A DNA stretch of 13,883 nt from X23 sp050251575 (lineage in GTDB: Bacteria > Bacillota > Clostridia > SK-Y3). The position numbers and the translations under genes are program-made. This document shows positions 1 to 7,742 of this stretch, piece after piece (within the stretch, counting starts at the first letter, position 1; each line of letters starts with the position of its first letter). The stretch is from positions 1 to 13,883 of the forward strand of contig JBFWMP010000068.1 of the NCBI GenBank assembly GCA_050251575.1. Direction: 5' to 3'. The notes under the pieces are model-generated. The model ran no database searches. It saw only the letters and a program-made list of their open reading frames with translations, and was not told where the DNA came from.

Positions 1-1
1 T

Positions 2-949
2 TATAAAAGTTGAAGATCCTTTGATATGCTGCATCAAGGAGAAAGCATAATCAATAACGCACCAACTTTTTTGTTCCAATCCTTTTATCAAAAGCTGACT
101 AAGTTAGCGTTTTCTGATATCAGCGTGTCCCTGCATCCATCTCTTGCGTTGATGCCAGGAGTGAAGCAAGCTTAAGGGCTTTTCATCATAGACTGTGGCG
201 TGTTGAGCCCATGCTACCTTATAGTTATTTAACACTAATTTAGTTGAGAATTCTAAGTCTTCAGTCAGGCATGTTGCATTCCAGCCGATCTCTTTGAGTA
301 CATTCATATCCACAACAAAGCCCGTACCCCAAAGGCTGCAGGATAGACCTAAGTTGTGCCGTGGTATCTGCAGCAAGCGGGTGGCTGCCCAGAAACATAT
401 GGAATAGGCGCAGGTTATCCAAGAATCAAAAGGGTTCTTACTATCGACATATCCTTGTATGACTTGATGACCTTCGCATAATTTGTTATTCATTTCTTTT
501 AGAAAGTCAGGCGCTACAACATTATCAGCATCAAAAATCGCAGCAGCATCATAGGGGGTCTCGGATTGGAGAAGGATATTAAATGCCCATTCCAGTGCAT
601 AACCTTTACCTATTTTTGTATCATGATTTCTTTGGTAAACTGTAACACCTCTGTTACGTGATAACATTGCAGTTTGGTCAGTACAATTATCGGCAATAAC
701 AAAGATATCGTACAATTCCTTAGGATAATCTGAATGATAGAGACTATCGATGATGCACTCTATTACATTTTCTTCATTATGTGCGGGAATCAATAAAGCA
801 AATCTTTTTGCAGGGACGAACTTGCGCTTGCTATCATTATAAAACCATCCGAAAGAGGATATGAAGAAAGCATATATACTAAATATAAAGGCAAGAATTT
901 GTGTTGCGTAAGCAGCAGCTAAGGTTATGATTCCGATAAATGAATTCAA
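2..949 (-). pseudogene. Membrane glycosyltransferase family 2, interrupted by an in-frame stop; 3' end outside the window
   Basis: This encodes an inverting family 2 glycosyltransferase of the processive (cellulose/hyaluronan synthase-like) type, expected to add sugars from a nucleotide-sugar at the inner membrane face. Numbered from the ATG at 988, there is a hydrophobic N-terminal segment (about 14-48), the A-domain start LIPAHNEEN (66-74), the metal-binding FDADN (152-156), GTGFV (221-225), TED (242-244, catalytic base region) and QRKRW (280-284). Translation stops at TAA 104-106, just after HADIRKR, but the same frame continues with LSQLLIKGLEQKSW and on to base 2. That is what the family usually carries after QxxRW, before its C-terminal membrane helices. 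A Tyr codon changed to TAA would explain it. I prefer the TTG at 949 as start: AAGGAG lies 9 bases upstream, whereas the ATG at 988 has no ribosome binding site and nearly coincides with the predicted transcription start. The acceptor and product are unknown. Confidence 0.8.
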
Positions 950-996
950 AACAGTTCTCTCCTTATTAGTATTTCTGAATTTAACCATAGAAAATG

Positions 997-1025
997 ATAT
1001 AATATTTGGAATAAAAAAGCAACAA
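997..1025 (-). promoter_or_regulatory. Candidate sigma-A promoter of the glycosyltransferase
   Basis: On the minus strand TTGTTG (1025-1020) and TTATAT (1002-997) are separated by 17 bases, predicting a transcript start near 990. That leaves about 40 bases of leader to the TTG start at 949 and essentially none to the ATG at 988, which supports the shorter protein. Both boxes match consensus only partly, so this is a modest call. Confidence 0.35.
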
Positions 1026-1083
1026 TTAAAAAGTTGAGAATGATACGTTTAGCTTACATATTTTATAGTAAATTATAAAATAC

Positions 1084-1140
1084 TAAGATTTTGTTAAGAT
1101 TTGTATGATAAAATAGTATTAGTTTATTAATACCCGGAGG
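1084..1140 (+). promoter_or_regulatory. Promoter and possible operator of the GH15 gene, with RBS
   Basis: TTGTTA (1091-1096) and TAGTAT (1114-1119) are 17 bases apart and could be the -35 and -10. Two imperfect direct repeats of TAAGATTTTGT (1084-1094) and TAAGATTTGT (1095-1104), with an 11-base period, overlap the -35. The palindrome GTATTA-N6-TAATAC (1116-1133) overlaps the -10 and the predicted start. The ribosome binding site GGAGG (1136-1140) is 6 bases before the ATG. An 11-base direct repeat is the usual arrangement for OmpR/PhoB-type response regulators. The link to such a regulator here is inference. Confidence 0.35.
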
Positions 1141-1146
1141 ATTGGA

Positions 1147-3078
1147 ATGAAAACATATTTTAATGATGCGGTTATCGGAAATTCAAGAGTATTGGGATGT
1201 ATTACTAGAGATGGTGAACTTGTAAGACTATTTTGGCCAAACATTGATTATCCTCAACATATAGAAAGTTTTCAAATAGGCATCTATGCTCCCGGCAGTG
1301 AGAATAGCACCAGATGGTTACAGGGAAGTGAGTGGGAACATTATCAGAGATATATTGCAGATACGAATATACTGGAAACAATCTATACAAGTCGGGAATT
1401 AGGATTTGAGATATCCTGCAAAGATTTTGTGACAATAAAAAGTGATACTTTGGTGCGCCATTTGCAGTTCAAAAATATCAGTGGATATGAGAAAGATATC
1501 AATGTGTTGGCTTTTTCCAATTTTATCAGTTCTACTGCCGATTTGAGAAGTACCTTATTTGATTTTGAGTCGGATTGTCTTATTCATTATCGGCATGATT
1601 ATTATATCGCAGTAGCGGGAAGTAAGGTGGTTTCAGATTATCAGATTACCAACAACCCATACCATGCAGCTATGCGTGGAGAATTTTATGGAATTGATGA
1701 TGTGGGTATGGTTGGAGAAGGAGTTCAGGCATGGGAGCTTGGGAAGTTCCAGCCGGATGAAAAGAAAAGCTTTACATTATATATTTGCTGCTCAAAGACG
1801 TTAAAGAAGGTTAAAGATGAGACTCGCAAAATCAAGGACCAAGATGTACACTTTCTGTTGAAAGATACAAAGCAGTATTGGATGGATCACCTTGAAAAAG
1901 GTAAAAGGAGACCTTCTGGCAGCAGTGATTTGGATGAATTATATCGCCGCTCATTGTTGGTCTTTAAGCTTATGAGTGATGAAGTAAGTGGAGGACTTCT
2001 TGCCGCTCCTGAAATTGATGAGCAGTTTACCAAATGCGGAAGATATGCTTATTGCTGGGGAAGAGATGCAGCATTTATTACTTCGGCGCTTGATCAAGCA
2101 GGCTATCCTGAACAGGTCGAACAGTTTTACCAATGGGCAGTCAGGACGCAGGCAGAAGATGGTTCTTGGTATCAGCGTTATCATATGGATGGTAACTTGG
2201 CTCCTTCGTGGGGTATTCAAATAGATGAAACAGGAACCCTCCTATGGGGAATGCTGCAGCATTATTATATGGTTAAGGATAGAAGCTTTTTGGAATATAT
2301 ATGGTCATCACTGAAAAAGGGAGCGGATTTTCTTATAAGTTTTATTGATAAAGATACCGGTTTGCCAAGGTCTACATATGATCTTTGGGAGGAAAGAATA
2401 GGTCAGCATACCTATTCCTGTGCGGCGGTATATGCGGGTCTTAAGGCGTCGGTGGAGATAGGCAAACTTTTAGAAAAAGATGACTTTCAGTGGTCACAAT
2501 GGGAAGAAGCAGCAATAAATATGAAGAAATCCATGGAAAACTTGCTATGGGACCCTGTACAGAATAGATTCTACCGAGCTATTAATTCCACGGTAGAAGG
2601 ATGGGGATTCGAAGGACATGGAGGGAAGAAAGAAATAATGCTGAACCTGAAGGGATATAAAAGATGGGTGTCTGCATTGGATATCATGGTAGATATTAGT
2701 CTGCTTGGAATTACGATACCTTTTGAAGTTTTTGATTTTCAAGATTCAAGGATATTAAGTACTGTAGAAGCGATAGAACACTGTCTGGCTTCTCCGGGCG
2801 TTGGCGGCATAAGAAGATACGAAACAGATGGATATATGGGAGGCAATCCATGGATATTGACTACTTTGTGGCTGGCTCTTTATCATATTAAGATAGGAAA
2901 TGATGAAAAAGCTGTGGAATCGCTGCAATGGGCTGCAAAGCATAAAACATATCTTGGACTTCTTCCTGAGCAGGTTGATAAAAATACGGGTGAGGCTGCA
3001 TGGATTGTGCCGCTCACATGGTCACATGCCATGTATGTGTTGGTGTACTTGGAGTTAGCGGATAGAGGGAAGATATGA
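1147..3078 (+). CDS. Glycoside hydrolase family 15, glucoamylase-like (643 aa)
   Basis: This is a bacterial GH15 enzyme, an inverting exo-glycosidase releasing glucose from the non-reducing ends of alpha-glucans. Some relatives instead cut isomaltose, dextran or trehalose. The N-terminal roughly 260 residues fit the beta-sandwich domain of bacterial glucoamylases, and the rest the (alpha/alpha)6 catalytic barrel. Visible landmarks are CWGRDAAF (Arg306, Asp307, substrate-binding region), DLWEER (412-417, whose Glu415/Glu416 includes the expected general acid) and LPEQ (606-609, Glu608 the expected general base). There is no signal peptide, so it is probably cytoplasmic and acts on maltodextrins or glycogen. 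The length is normal for the bacterial family. The ATG follows GGAGG by 6 bases. It is divergent from the glycosyltransferase and 73 bases upstream of radA with no terminator between, so read-through into radA is possible. Exact substrate cannot be settled from sequence alone. Confidence 0.88.
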   Translation: MKTYFNDAVIGNSRVLGCITRDGELVRLFWPNIDYPQHIESFQIGIYAPGSENSTRWLQGSEWEHYQRYIADTNILETIYTSRELGFEISCKDFVTIKSDTLVRHLQFKNISGYEKDINVLAFSNFISSTADLRSTLFDFESDCLIHYRHDYYIAVAGSKVVSDYQITNNPYHAAMRGEFYGIDDVGMVGEGVQAWELGKFQPDEKKSFTLYICCSKTLKKVKDETRKIKDQDVHFLLKDTKQYWMDHLEKGKRRPSGSSDLDELYRRSLLVFKLMSDEVSGGLLAAPEIDEQFTKCGRYAYCWGRDAAFITSALDQAGYPEQVEQFYQWAVRTQAEDGSWYQRYHMDGNLAPSWGIQIDETGTLLWGMLQHYYMVKDRSFLEYIWSSLKKGADFLISFIDKDTGLPRSTYDLWEERIGQHTYSCAAVYAGLKASVEIGKLLEKDDFQWSQWEEAAINMKKSMENLLWDPVQNRFYRAINSTVEGWGFEGHGGKKEIMLNLKGYKRWVSALDIMVDISLLGITIPFEVFDFQDSRILSTVEAIEHCLASPGVGGIRRYETDGYMGGNPWILTTLWLALYHIKIGNDEKAVESLQWAAKHKTYLGLLPEQVDKNTGEAAWIVPLTWSHAMYVLVYLELADRGKI

Positions 3079-3151
3079 TAGAAGAGTGGGGAGTGGAATG
3101 AAGTTTTATATTAGCAACTAGGACAATAATTTACTAGTATGAGGTGTTAAA

Positions 3152-4507
3152 ATGGCAAAGCAAAAGACAGTATTCATATGCCAAGATTGTGGGTATGAAT
3201 CTCCTAAATGGCTGGGGAAATGCCCTTCCTGCGGAGAATGGAATACATTGGTTGAAGAAATGCAGCAAGCTTTGGTGAAGCCTACTAATATGGTTTTTAA
3301 AACTAAACCCGTGCACTTGGATGAGGTAGAAATCACGGAGGAAGAAAGACTTTCTACTGATTTAAAGGAATTGGACAGGGTATTAGGCGGGGGTGTGGTA
3401 AGAGGATCCCTTGTATTGGTAGGAGGAGATCCGGGAATAGGGAAATCCACATTGCTGCTGCAGATATGTGAGAATGTTGGTAAAAAGGCAAAGATATTAT
3501 ATGCCTCTGGAGAAGAATCAGTAAAGCAAATAAAAATCAGAGCAGACCGATTGAAGATCTCTACTTCGAACCTGTTGCTTATGGCAGAGACAAATATCGA
3601 TGCGATTTTACAAAGTATAAGTGACTTGAAGCCGGATGTTGTTATTGTAGATTCGATTCAAACTGTTTTTAAATCTGAATTGACATCTGCCCCCGGAAGT
3701 GTGAGCCAGGTGAGGGAAACTACTATTCATCTGATGCGAATGGCTAAGGAGACAAATACTGCGATATTTATTGTAGGGCATGTTACCAAAGAAGGGACAC
3801 TTGCAGGTCCGCGAGTATTGGAACATATGGTGGACTGCGTTTTATATTTTGAAGGAGAAAGACATCAATCCTATCGGATACTAAGAGCAGTGAAAAATAG
3901 GTTTGGTTCTACTAATGAGATAGGTATTTTTGAAATGCAGGATAAAGGGCTAGTGGAGGTGGATAATCCTTCTATGATGTTTTTATCAGGAAGGCCCGTC
4001 AATGTTCCAGGTTCATGTGTTATTTGTACATTAGAGGGGACGAGACCTGTCCTGGCGGAGGTGCAGGCACTTGTATCCCCAACCAGTTTCGGAATTCCTC
4101 GGAGGATGTCAACCGGAATAGACTATAACAGGATTTCTCTGCTGATGGCAGTATTAGAGAAAAGGGTCGGATTGCAGCTGCAGAATCATGATGCGTACAT
4201 CAATGTCATTGGCGGCATAAAGGTTGATGAGCCTGCAGCCGACTTGGGTGTAATTACAGCTATTGCATCAAGCTTCAAAAATTTTCAAGTTTTCCCCAAT
4301 ACAATATTAATGGGTGAAGTTGGACTAACCGGTGAGATAAGAGCGATAAGCCAGATTGATAAAAGAGTAAATGAAGCCTTCAAACTAGGTTTCAATGAAT
4401 GCATCGTGCCGATGGAAAATGCAAAGAATCTTAAACAGATAGGTGATCTAAAAGTTATTGGAGTAAGAAGTGTCGCTGAAGCCTTAGAAATAATGTCAGG
4501 GAAGTAG
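3152..4507 (+). CDS. radA: DNA repair protein RadA/Sms (451 aa)
   Basis: RadA is a RecA-like ATPase and DnaB-type helicase that extends D-loops and processes branched recombination intermediates in the cytoplasm. The full set of family landmarks is present: an N-terminal zinc finger with Cys10-x2-Cys13 and Cys24-x2-Cys27; Walker A GDPGIGKST (92-100, Lys98); a Walker B-like VVIVDSIQT; the RadA signature KNRFG (248-252); and a C-terminal Lon-protease-like domain (about 270-451) containing GGIKVDEPAADLG. The length of 451 is typical. The ATG is preceded by GAGGTG 5 bases upstream. In many Firmicutes radA sits near clpC or disA. Here it follows a GH15 gene and ends at a bidirectional terminator 1 base after its stop, so it is the last gene of its transcript. 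No key residue is missing. Confidence 0.97.
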   Translation: MAKQKTVFICQDCGYESPKWLGKCPSCGEWNTLVEEMQQALVKPTNMVFKTKPVHLDEVEITEEERLSTDLKELDRVLGGGVVRGSLVLVGGDPGIGKSTLLLQICENVGKKAKILYASGEESVKQIKIRADRLKISTSNLLLMAETNIDAILQSISDLKPDVVIVDSIQTVFKSELTSAPGSVSQVRETTIHLMRMAKETNTAIFIVGHVTKEGTLAGPRVLEHMVDCVLYFEGERHQSYRILRAVKNRFGSTNEIGIFEMQDKGLVEVDNPSMMFLSGRPVNVPGSCVICTLEGTRPVLAEVQALVSPTSFGIPRRMSTGIDYNRISLLMAVLEKRVGLQLQNHDAYINVIGGIKVDEPAADLGVITAIASSFKNFQVFPNTILMGEVGLTGEIRAISQIDKRVNEAFKLGFNECIVPMENAKNLKQIGDLKVIGVRSVAEALEIMSGK

Positions 4508-4556
4508 ATATAAATAAAGGATGTTGTGTTGGACACACAACATCCTTTATTTATAT
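4508..4556. terminator. Bidirectional intrinsic terminator between radA and the convergent small gene
   Basis: A perfect 22-bp inverted repeat (4508-4529 and 4535-4556) has a 5-base loop, TGGAC. The GC-richer core AGGATGTTGTGT is followed on both strands by TTTATTTATAT, so it can terminate rightward transcription from radA and leftward transcription of the gene ending at 4572. Confidence 0.92.
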
Positions 4557-4571
4557 TCGTTATTCAAGTAT

Positions 4572-4970
4572 TTATCTCAAATTATATTTTCCAAGCATCT
4601 TTATCCGATCAAGTTCTTTAATTAAAACATCATACAGATTCAAATCTAAAGTATTGCATAAAGAAGCGAGATAGAACATATTGCGTCCCATTTCTTTTTC
4701 TATGGAATCTCTGCAGTTATCACATAAGTCACCTTGAAGATGTGTAGACATATTATCACGAGCCTGGTGAAAATCTCCGTCTTCAGGGAAAATTTGTTTA
4801 TCAGCATTTATTTTAACACAACCGCATTGTGTGACTGATTTAATGATTGAGCGGTTTACTCGTGCGTTTGAATCCTGAAATTTTGTTAAAGAATCAAGGA
4901 TGCTTTTGTTTCTCACCAGCAGTTCTGATACTGTATATTGAAATTCATCACTTAGTATGTCTTTTACCAT
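4572..4970 (-). CDS. Conserved clostridial protein of unknown function with two cysteine pairs (132 aa)
   Basis: I do not know the function. The protein is soluble, largely helical and acidic, with no signal peptide or membrane segment. Numbered from the upstream ATG (4973), it has CGC (Cys50, Cys52) and CDNC (Cys84, Cys87), together a plausible four-cysteine metal site, plus Cys106. The C-terminal helix with LCNTLDLNLYDVLIKEL (105-121) faintly recalls the last helix of MazG-like all-alpha NTP pyrophosphatases, but the acidic catalytic motif is not evident. I recall similar short proteins in Lachnospiraceae and other clostridia, so it appears conserved. Two adjacent ATGs exist. AGGAGG is only 4 bases from the first (4973) and 7 from the second (4970), so the second is preferred. 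It has its own consensus promoter and shares a terminator with radA. Confidence 0.8.
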   Translation of the reverse strand: MVKDILSDEFQYTVSELLVRNKSILDSLTKFQDSNARVNRSIIKSVTQCGCVKINADKQIFPEDGDFHQARDNMSTHLQGDLCDNCRDSIEKEMGRNMFYLASLCNTLDLNLYDVLIKELDRIKMLGKYNLR

Positions 4971-5015
4971 CATTTTCCCTCCTCAAATTATATGCTTTTT
5001 CCAATTTCTATTATT

Positions 5016-5045
5016 ATTATACTTATAGCCCAAGTGGTTTGTCAA
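5016..5045 (-). promoter_or_regulatory. Sigma-A promoter of the small cysteine-rich gene
   Basis: On the minus strand a perfect TTGACA (5045-5040) and a perfect TATAAT (5021-5016) are 18 bases apart, about 45 bases upstream of the start codon. This suggests strong constitutive expression of the small gene. Confidence 0.8.
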
Positions 5046-5053
5046 CGGATTAG

Positions 5054-5134
5054 TAATGATTACACTATTTTTCCAATAAATTATATGGCTTTTTAAAAAA
5101 GCCATATAATTTATTGGAAAAGGTGTCTAATGAT
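5054..5134. repeat. Fold-back palindrome flanked by a 7-bp direct repeat (MITE-like)
   Basis: A near-perfect palindrome spans 5069-5121 (25-bp arms centred on 5095, cores ATATGGC/GCCATAT). After a small bulge the symmetry continues to ACAC (5062-5065) and GTGT (5123-5126). Directly outside, TAATGAT occurs on both sides (5054-5060 and 5128-5134), as a target-site duplication would. There is no coding capacity. It lies upstream of both divergent promoters and has A runs, not T runs, after the stem, so it does not behave as a terminator for either neighbour. A miniature fold-back insertion of about 67 bp is my preferred reading. A regulatory cruciform is the alternative. Confidence 0.55.
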
Positions 5135-5202
5135 AAGAATTAATATTCATCCAAATTATGAAATTTTTTAAGCTGGCTCTTGCAAAAAAATGTTATGATT
5201 AA

Positions 5203-5260
5203 TTGACATTTAAATCGTAGATGTTATAATATAAATACGCAAAAATTTAGAGGCAGGAGG
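5203..5260 (+). promoter_or_regulatory. Consensus sigma-A promoter and RBS of dapF
   Basis: Perfect TTGACA (5203-5208) and TATAAT (5225-5230) are separated by 16 bases, placing the transcript start near 5237. AGGAGG (5255-5260) is 7 bases before the TTG start of dapF. The leader is too short for a riboswitch. Confidence 0.88.
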
Positions 5261-5267
5261 GATTGCG

Positions 5268-6086
5268 TTGAAATTTACAAAGATGCATGGCATTGGAAAC
5301 GATTATGTATATGTAAATTGTTTTGAAGAAAATGTTGCAAATCCGTCAGAAGTTGCAATAAAGGTAAGCGATAGGCATTTTGGGGTAGGTTCTGATGGAC
5401 TGGTGCTTATTATGCCGTCAGATACTGAGGACTTCAGAATGAGAATGTTTAATTCTGATGGTTCAGAAGCCGAAATGTGCGGAAATGCCGTCAGATGTGT
5501 TGGCAAGCTTGTTTATGATAATGGTCTGACTGATAAAGACATTATTTCAATAGAAACGCTTGCCGGAACAAAAGTTCTTAAAATGGAAGTTAAAGATGAT
5601 AAAGTAAGAATGGTAAGAGTAGACATGGGAGAACCTATTTTGGAACCCGAAAACATTCCGGTAGTACATGATAAAGAAAGATTTGTTGATGAAGATGTTG
5701 AGGTGGATGGTCAAAACTATAAATTCACTTGTGTATCTATGGGGAATCCTCATGCAGTAACCTATATGAAAGATATTGATAAATTAAAAATAGAAGAAGT
5801 TGGTCCGAAGTTTGAACATCATAAAATTTTTCCAAGAAGAACCAATACTGAGTTCGTAGAAGTTATTGATAGAAAAACACTAAAAATGCGGGTATGGGAA
5901 AGAGGTGCGGGGGAGACTTTGGCATGTGGAACAGGTGCTTGTGCTGTGTTAGTCGCATCAGTATTAAATAATTTGAGTGACAGGCAGGCAGCAGTTCAGC
6001 TTATCGGCGGAGATTTATTGATTGAATGGAACGAGCACGATAATCATGTATATATGACGGGATCTGCGACGAAGGTTTTTGATGGG
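5268..6086 (+). CDS. dapF: Diaminopimelate epimerase, 3' end lost in assembly gap
   Basis: DapF interconverts LL- and meso-diaminopimelate by a cofactor-free two-cysteine mechanism, supplying lysine and the peptidoglycan cross-linking residue. The start MKFTKMHGIGNDY is characteristic. The two catalytic cysteines are in CGNAVRC (Cys71) and CGTGACA (Cys220), and MGNPHAV and ERGAGET are also present. The visible 273 residues end in TGSATKVFDG, where family members normally have only a few residues left, so the true stop should be just inside the N run. The TTG start is fixed by AGGAGG 7 bases upstream and by alignment of the N-terminus. It is the first gene of a dapF-dapL unit under a consensus promoter. 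The apparent continuous frame into dapL is an artefact of the unknown bases. Confidence 0.95.
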
Positions 6087-6186
6087 NNNNNNNNNNNNNN
6101 NNNNNNNNNNNNNNNNNNNNNNNNNNNNNNNNNNNNNNNNNNNNNNNNNNNNNNNNNNNNNNNNNNNNNNNNNNNNNNNNNNNNNN
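6087..6186. other. Assembly gap of 100 N inside the dapF-dapL junction
   Basis: Exactly 100 unknown bases are present, a conventional placeholder length, so the true distance between dapF and dapL is unknown. The flanks share no obvious overlap. The last few codons and stop of dapF and the intergenic sequence are missing. Confidence 0.97.
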
Positions 6187-6221
6187 AGCTCCAAGCAAAA
6201 AAATATGAAAGGATGAATATT

Positions 6222-7457
6222 GTGGCACTAGTTAACGAAAATTATCTAAAACTTCCCGGCAGTTATTTGTTTGCCGAAATTGCAAAAAGAGTAAATGCTT
6301 TTCAGAAAGAAAACCAGGAAGCAAAAATTATCAGATTAGGAATTGGTGATGTTACGAGACCACTTCCGGAAGCGGTAATTTCTAATCTACATAAGGCAGT
6401 AGATGAGATGACCCATGTTGAAACATTTCGGGGTTATGGACCGGAGCAGGGATATCAATTTCTGATCGAGAAAATTATAGAGGTTGACTATACATCTCGC
6501 GGCATAAAAATAGATACTGACGAGGTTTTTGTAAGTGATGGTTCAAAGAGTGATACGGGGAATATTCAAGAGATATTTGGAGTAGACAATGTGATTGCTG
6601 TGACGGATCCTGTATATCCTGTTTATGTAGATACCAATGTAATGGCTGGCCGAACAGGAGAATTGAATGAGCAGGGAAAATGGAGCAAACTTGTATATAT
6701 CCCATGTACCGCAGAAAATAACTTTGTGCCTTCTCTGCCTAGTGAGAAAGTGGATATTATTTATTTATGCTTTCCCAATAATCCCACCGGTACCACCATA
6801 TCCAAGGAAGAACTTAAAAAATGGGTAGACTATGCAAAAGCAAATAAAGCGATTATTCTTTATGATGCGGCTTATGAGGCGTATATTCAGGAAAAGAATG
6901 TAGCGCATAGTATTTATGAGATAGAAGGCGCCAAGGAAGTAGCGATAGAGTTCCGAAGCTTTTCTAAAAATGCAGGCTTTACGGGAACCAGATGTGCTTT
7001 TACGGTTGTACCAAAGGAAGTAATGGCGTATACAAGCACAGGTGAAGAGGTAATTTTAAATAAGCTGTGGAATAGAAGACAAACTACCAAGTTTAATGGT
7101 GTACCTTATATTATTCAACAAGGTGCCGTTGCAGTATATTCCGAAGAAGGACAAAAGCAAATTAAAGAATTAGTCGCGTATTATATGACAAATGCGAAAA
7201 TAATCCGACAAGGGTTGGAAAATTTGAATTTGCAGGTTTTTGGTGGAGTAAATGCACCATATATTTGGCTAAAAACTCCTAATGGACTGGACTCGTGGGC
7301 ATTTTTCGATAAGCTTCTTAATGAAGCGAATGTCGTAGGAACTCCGGGTGTTGGCTTTGGACCAAGTGGTGAAGGTTACTTCAGACTTACTGCTTTTGGA
7401 AGCAAGGAGAGTACCGAAGAGGCTGTTCAAAGATTAAAAACAAGGTTAAAACTGTAG
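6222..7457 (+). CDS. dapL: LL-diaminopimelate aminotransferase (411 aa)
   Basis: DapL is a PLP enzyme that makes LL-diaminopimelate from tetrahydrodipicolinate with glutamate as amino donor, bypassing the acylated DapD/C/E route. Hallmarks are NENYLKLPGSYLFAEIAKRV at the N-terminus, RLGIGDVTRPLP, FRGYGPEQGY, DPVYPVYVDTN, CFPNNPTGTT, the PLP-binding SFSKNAGFTGTR (Lys249) and FRLTAFG near the end. The length of 411 matches the family. I choose GTG 6222 as start: GAAAGG (6207-6212) is 9 bases upstream and it gives MALVNENYLK, as in relatives. The ATG at 6213 directly abuts the same GAAAGG. It lies downstream of dapF across a gap and is probably cotranscribed. Having DapL and DapF together implies the aminotransferase route to meso-diaminopimelate. 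Confidence 0.95.
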   Translation: MALVNENYLKLPGSYLFAEIAKRVNAFQKENQEAKIIRLGIGDVTRPLPEAVISNLHKAVDEMTHVETFRGYGPEQGYQFLIEKIIEVDYTSRGIKIDTDEVFVSDGSKSDTGNIQEIFGVDNVIAVTDPVYPVYVDTNVMAGRTGELNEQGKWSKLVYIPCTAENNFVPSLPSEKVDIIYLCFPNNPTGTTISKEELKKWVDYAKANKAIILYDAAYEAYIQEKNVAHSIYEIEGAKEVAIEFRSFSKNAGFTGTRCAFTVVPKEVMAYTSTGEEVILNKLWNRRQTTKFNGVPYIIQQGAVAVYSEEGQKQIKELVAYYMTNAKIIRQGLENLNLQVFGGVNAPYIWLKTPNGLDSWAFFDKLLNEANVVGTPGVGFGPSGEGYFRLTAFGSKESTEEAVQRLKTRLKL

Positions 7458-7467
7458 GTGTATTGCT

Positions 7468-7503
7468 GATTTTGCAATTTCATAAATAAAAAGTTGCAAA
7501 ATC
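7468..7503 (+). terminator. Hairpin just after dapL, possible 3' end
   Basis: Perfect 10-bp arms GATTTTGCAA (7468-7477) and TTGCAAAATC (7494-7503) start 11 bases after the dapL stop. With one U-G pair the stem extends to 13 bp with a 10-base loop. The next bases are A-rich with no T tract, so it is either a weak terminator or an mRNA 3'-end stabiliser. Confidence 0.45.
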
Positions 7504-7504
7504 G

Positions 7505-7631
7505 ATAAAAAGGTATTGCGTTTTTACAGATAATATAATATAATAAATATAACAATTAAATATGTATTACAGAACAATGGCGTTCTCAACAATTCTCTTT
7601 GGAGGGTTTGTTTGAGGGCGCTTTTTGCATT
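7505..7631 (+). repeat. First copy of an identical 127-bp sequence, ending at the N gap
   Basis: The stretch is identical base for base to 7732-7858 and ends exactly where the N run begins. It contains the same promoter (7516-7544) and attenuator hairpin (7580-7626) described for the second copy. It is probably the overlapping end of one contig and not a true genomic duplication. Confidence 0.9.
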
Positions 7632-7731
7632 NNNNNNNNNNNNNNNNNNNNNNNNNNNNNNNNNNNNNNNNNNNNNNNNNNNNNNNNNNNNNNNNNNNNN
7701 NNNNNNNNNNNNNNNNNNNNNNNNNNNNNNN
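7632..7731. other. Assembly gap of 100 N between two identical 127-bp ends
   Basis: Exactly 100 N are bounded directly by the two copies of the 127-bp sequence. The placeholder probably hides an overlap of the two contigs, in which case the real locus has one copy and no gap. Confidence 0.95.
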
Positions 7732-7742
7732 ATAAAAAGGTA

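Noticed and set aside
4847..5053. Plus-strand 68-codon reading frame across the start of the small cysteine-rich gene
   Set aside because: It lies opposite a better supported gene and its promoter, and has no ribosome binding site or recognisable product.
5268..7457. A 729-residue DapF-DapL fusion protein
   Set aside because: The join runs only through 100 unknown bases. Each half has the normal length of its own family and DapL has its own ribosome binding site and start.
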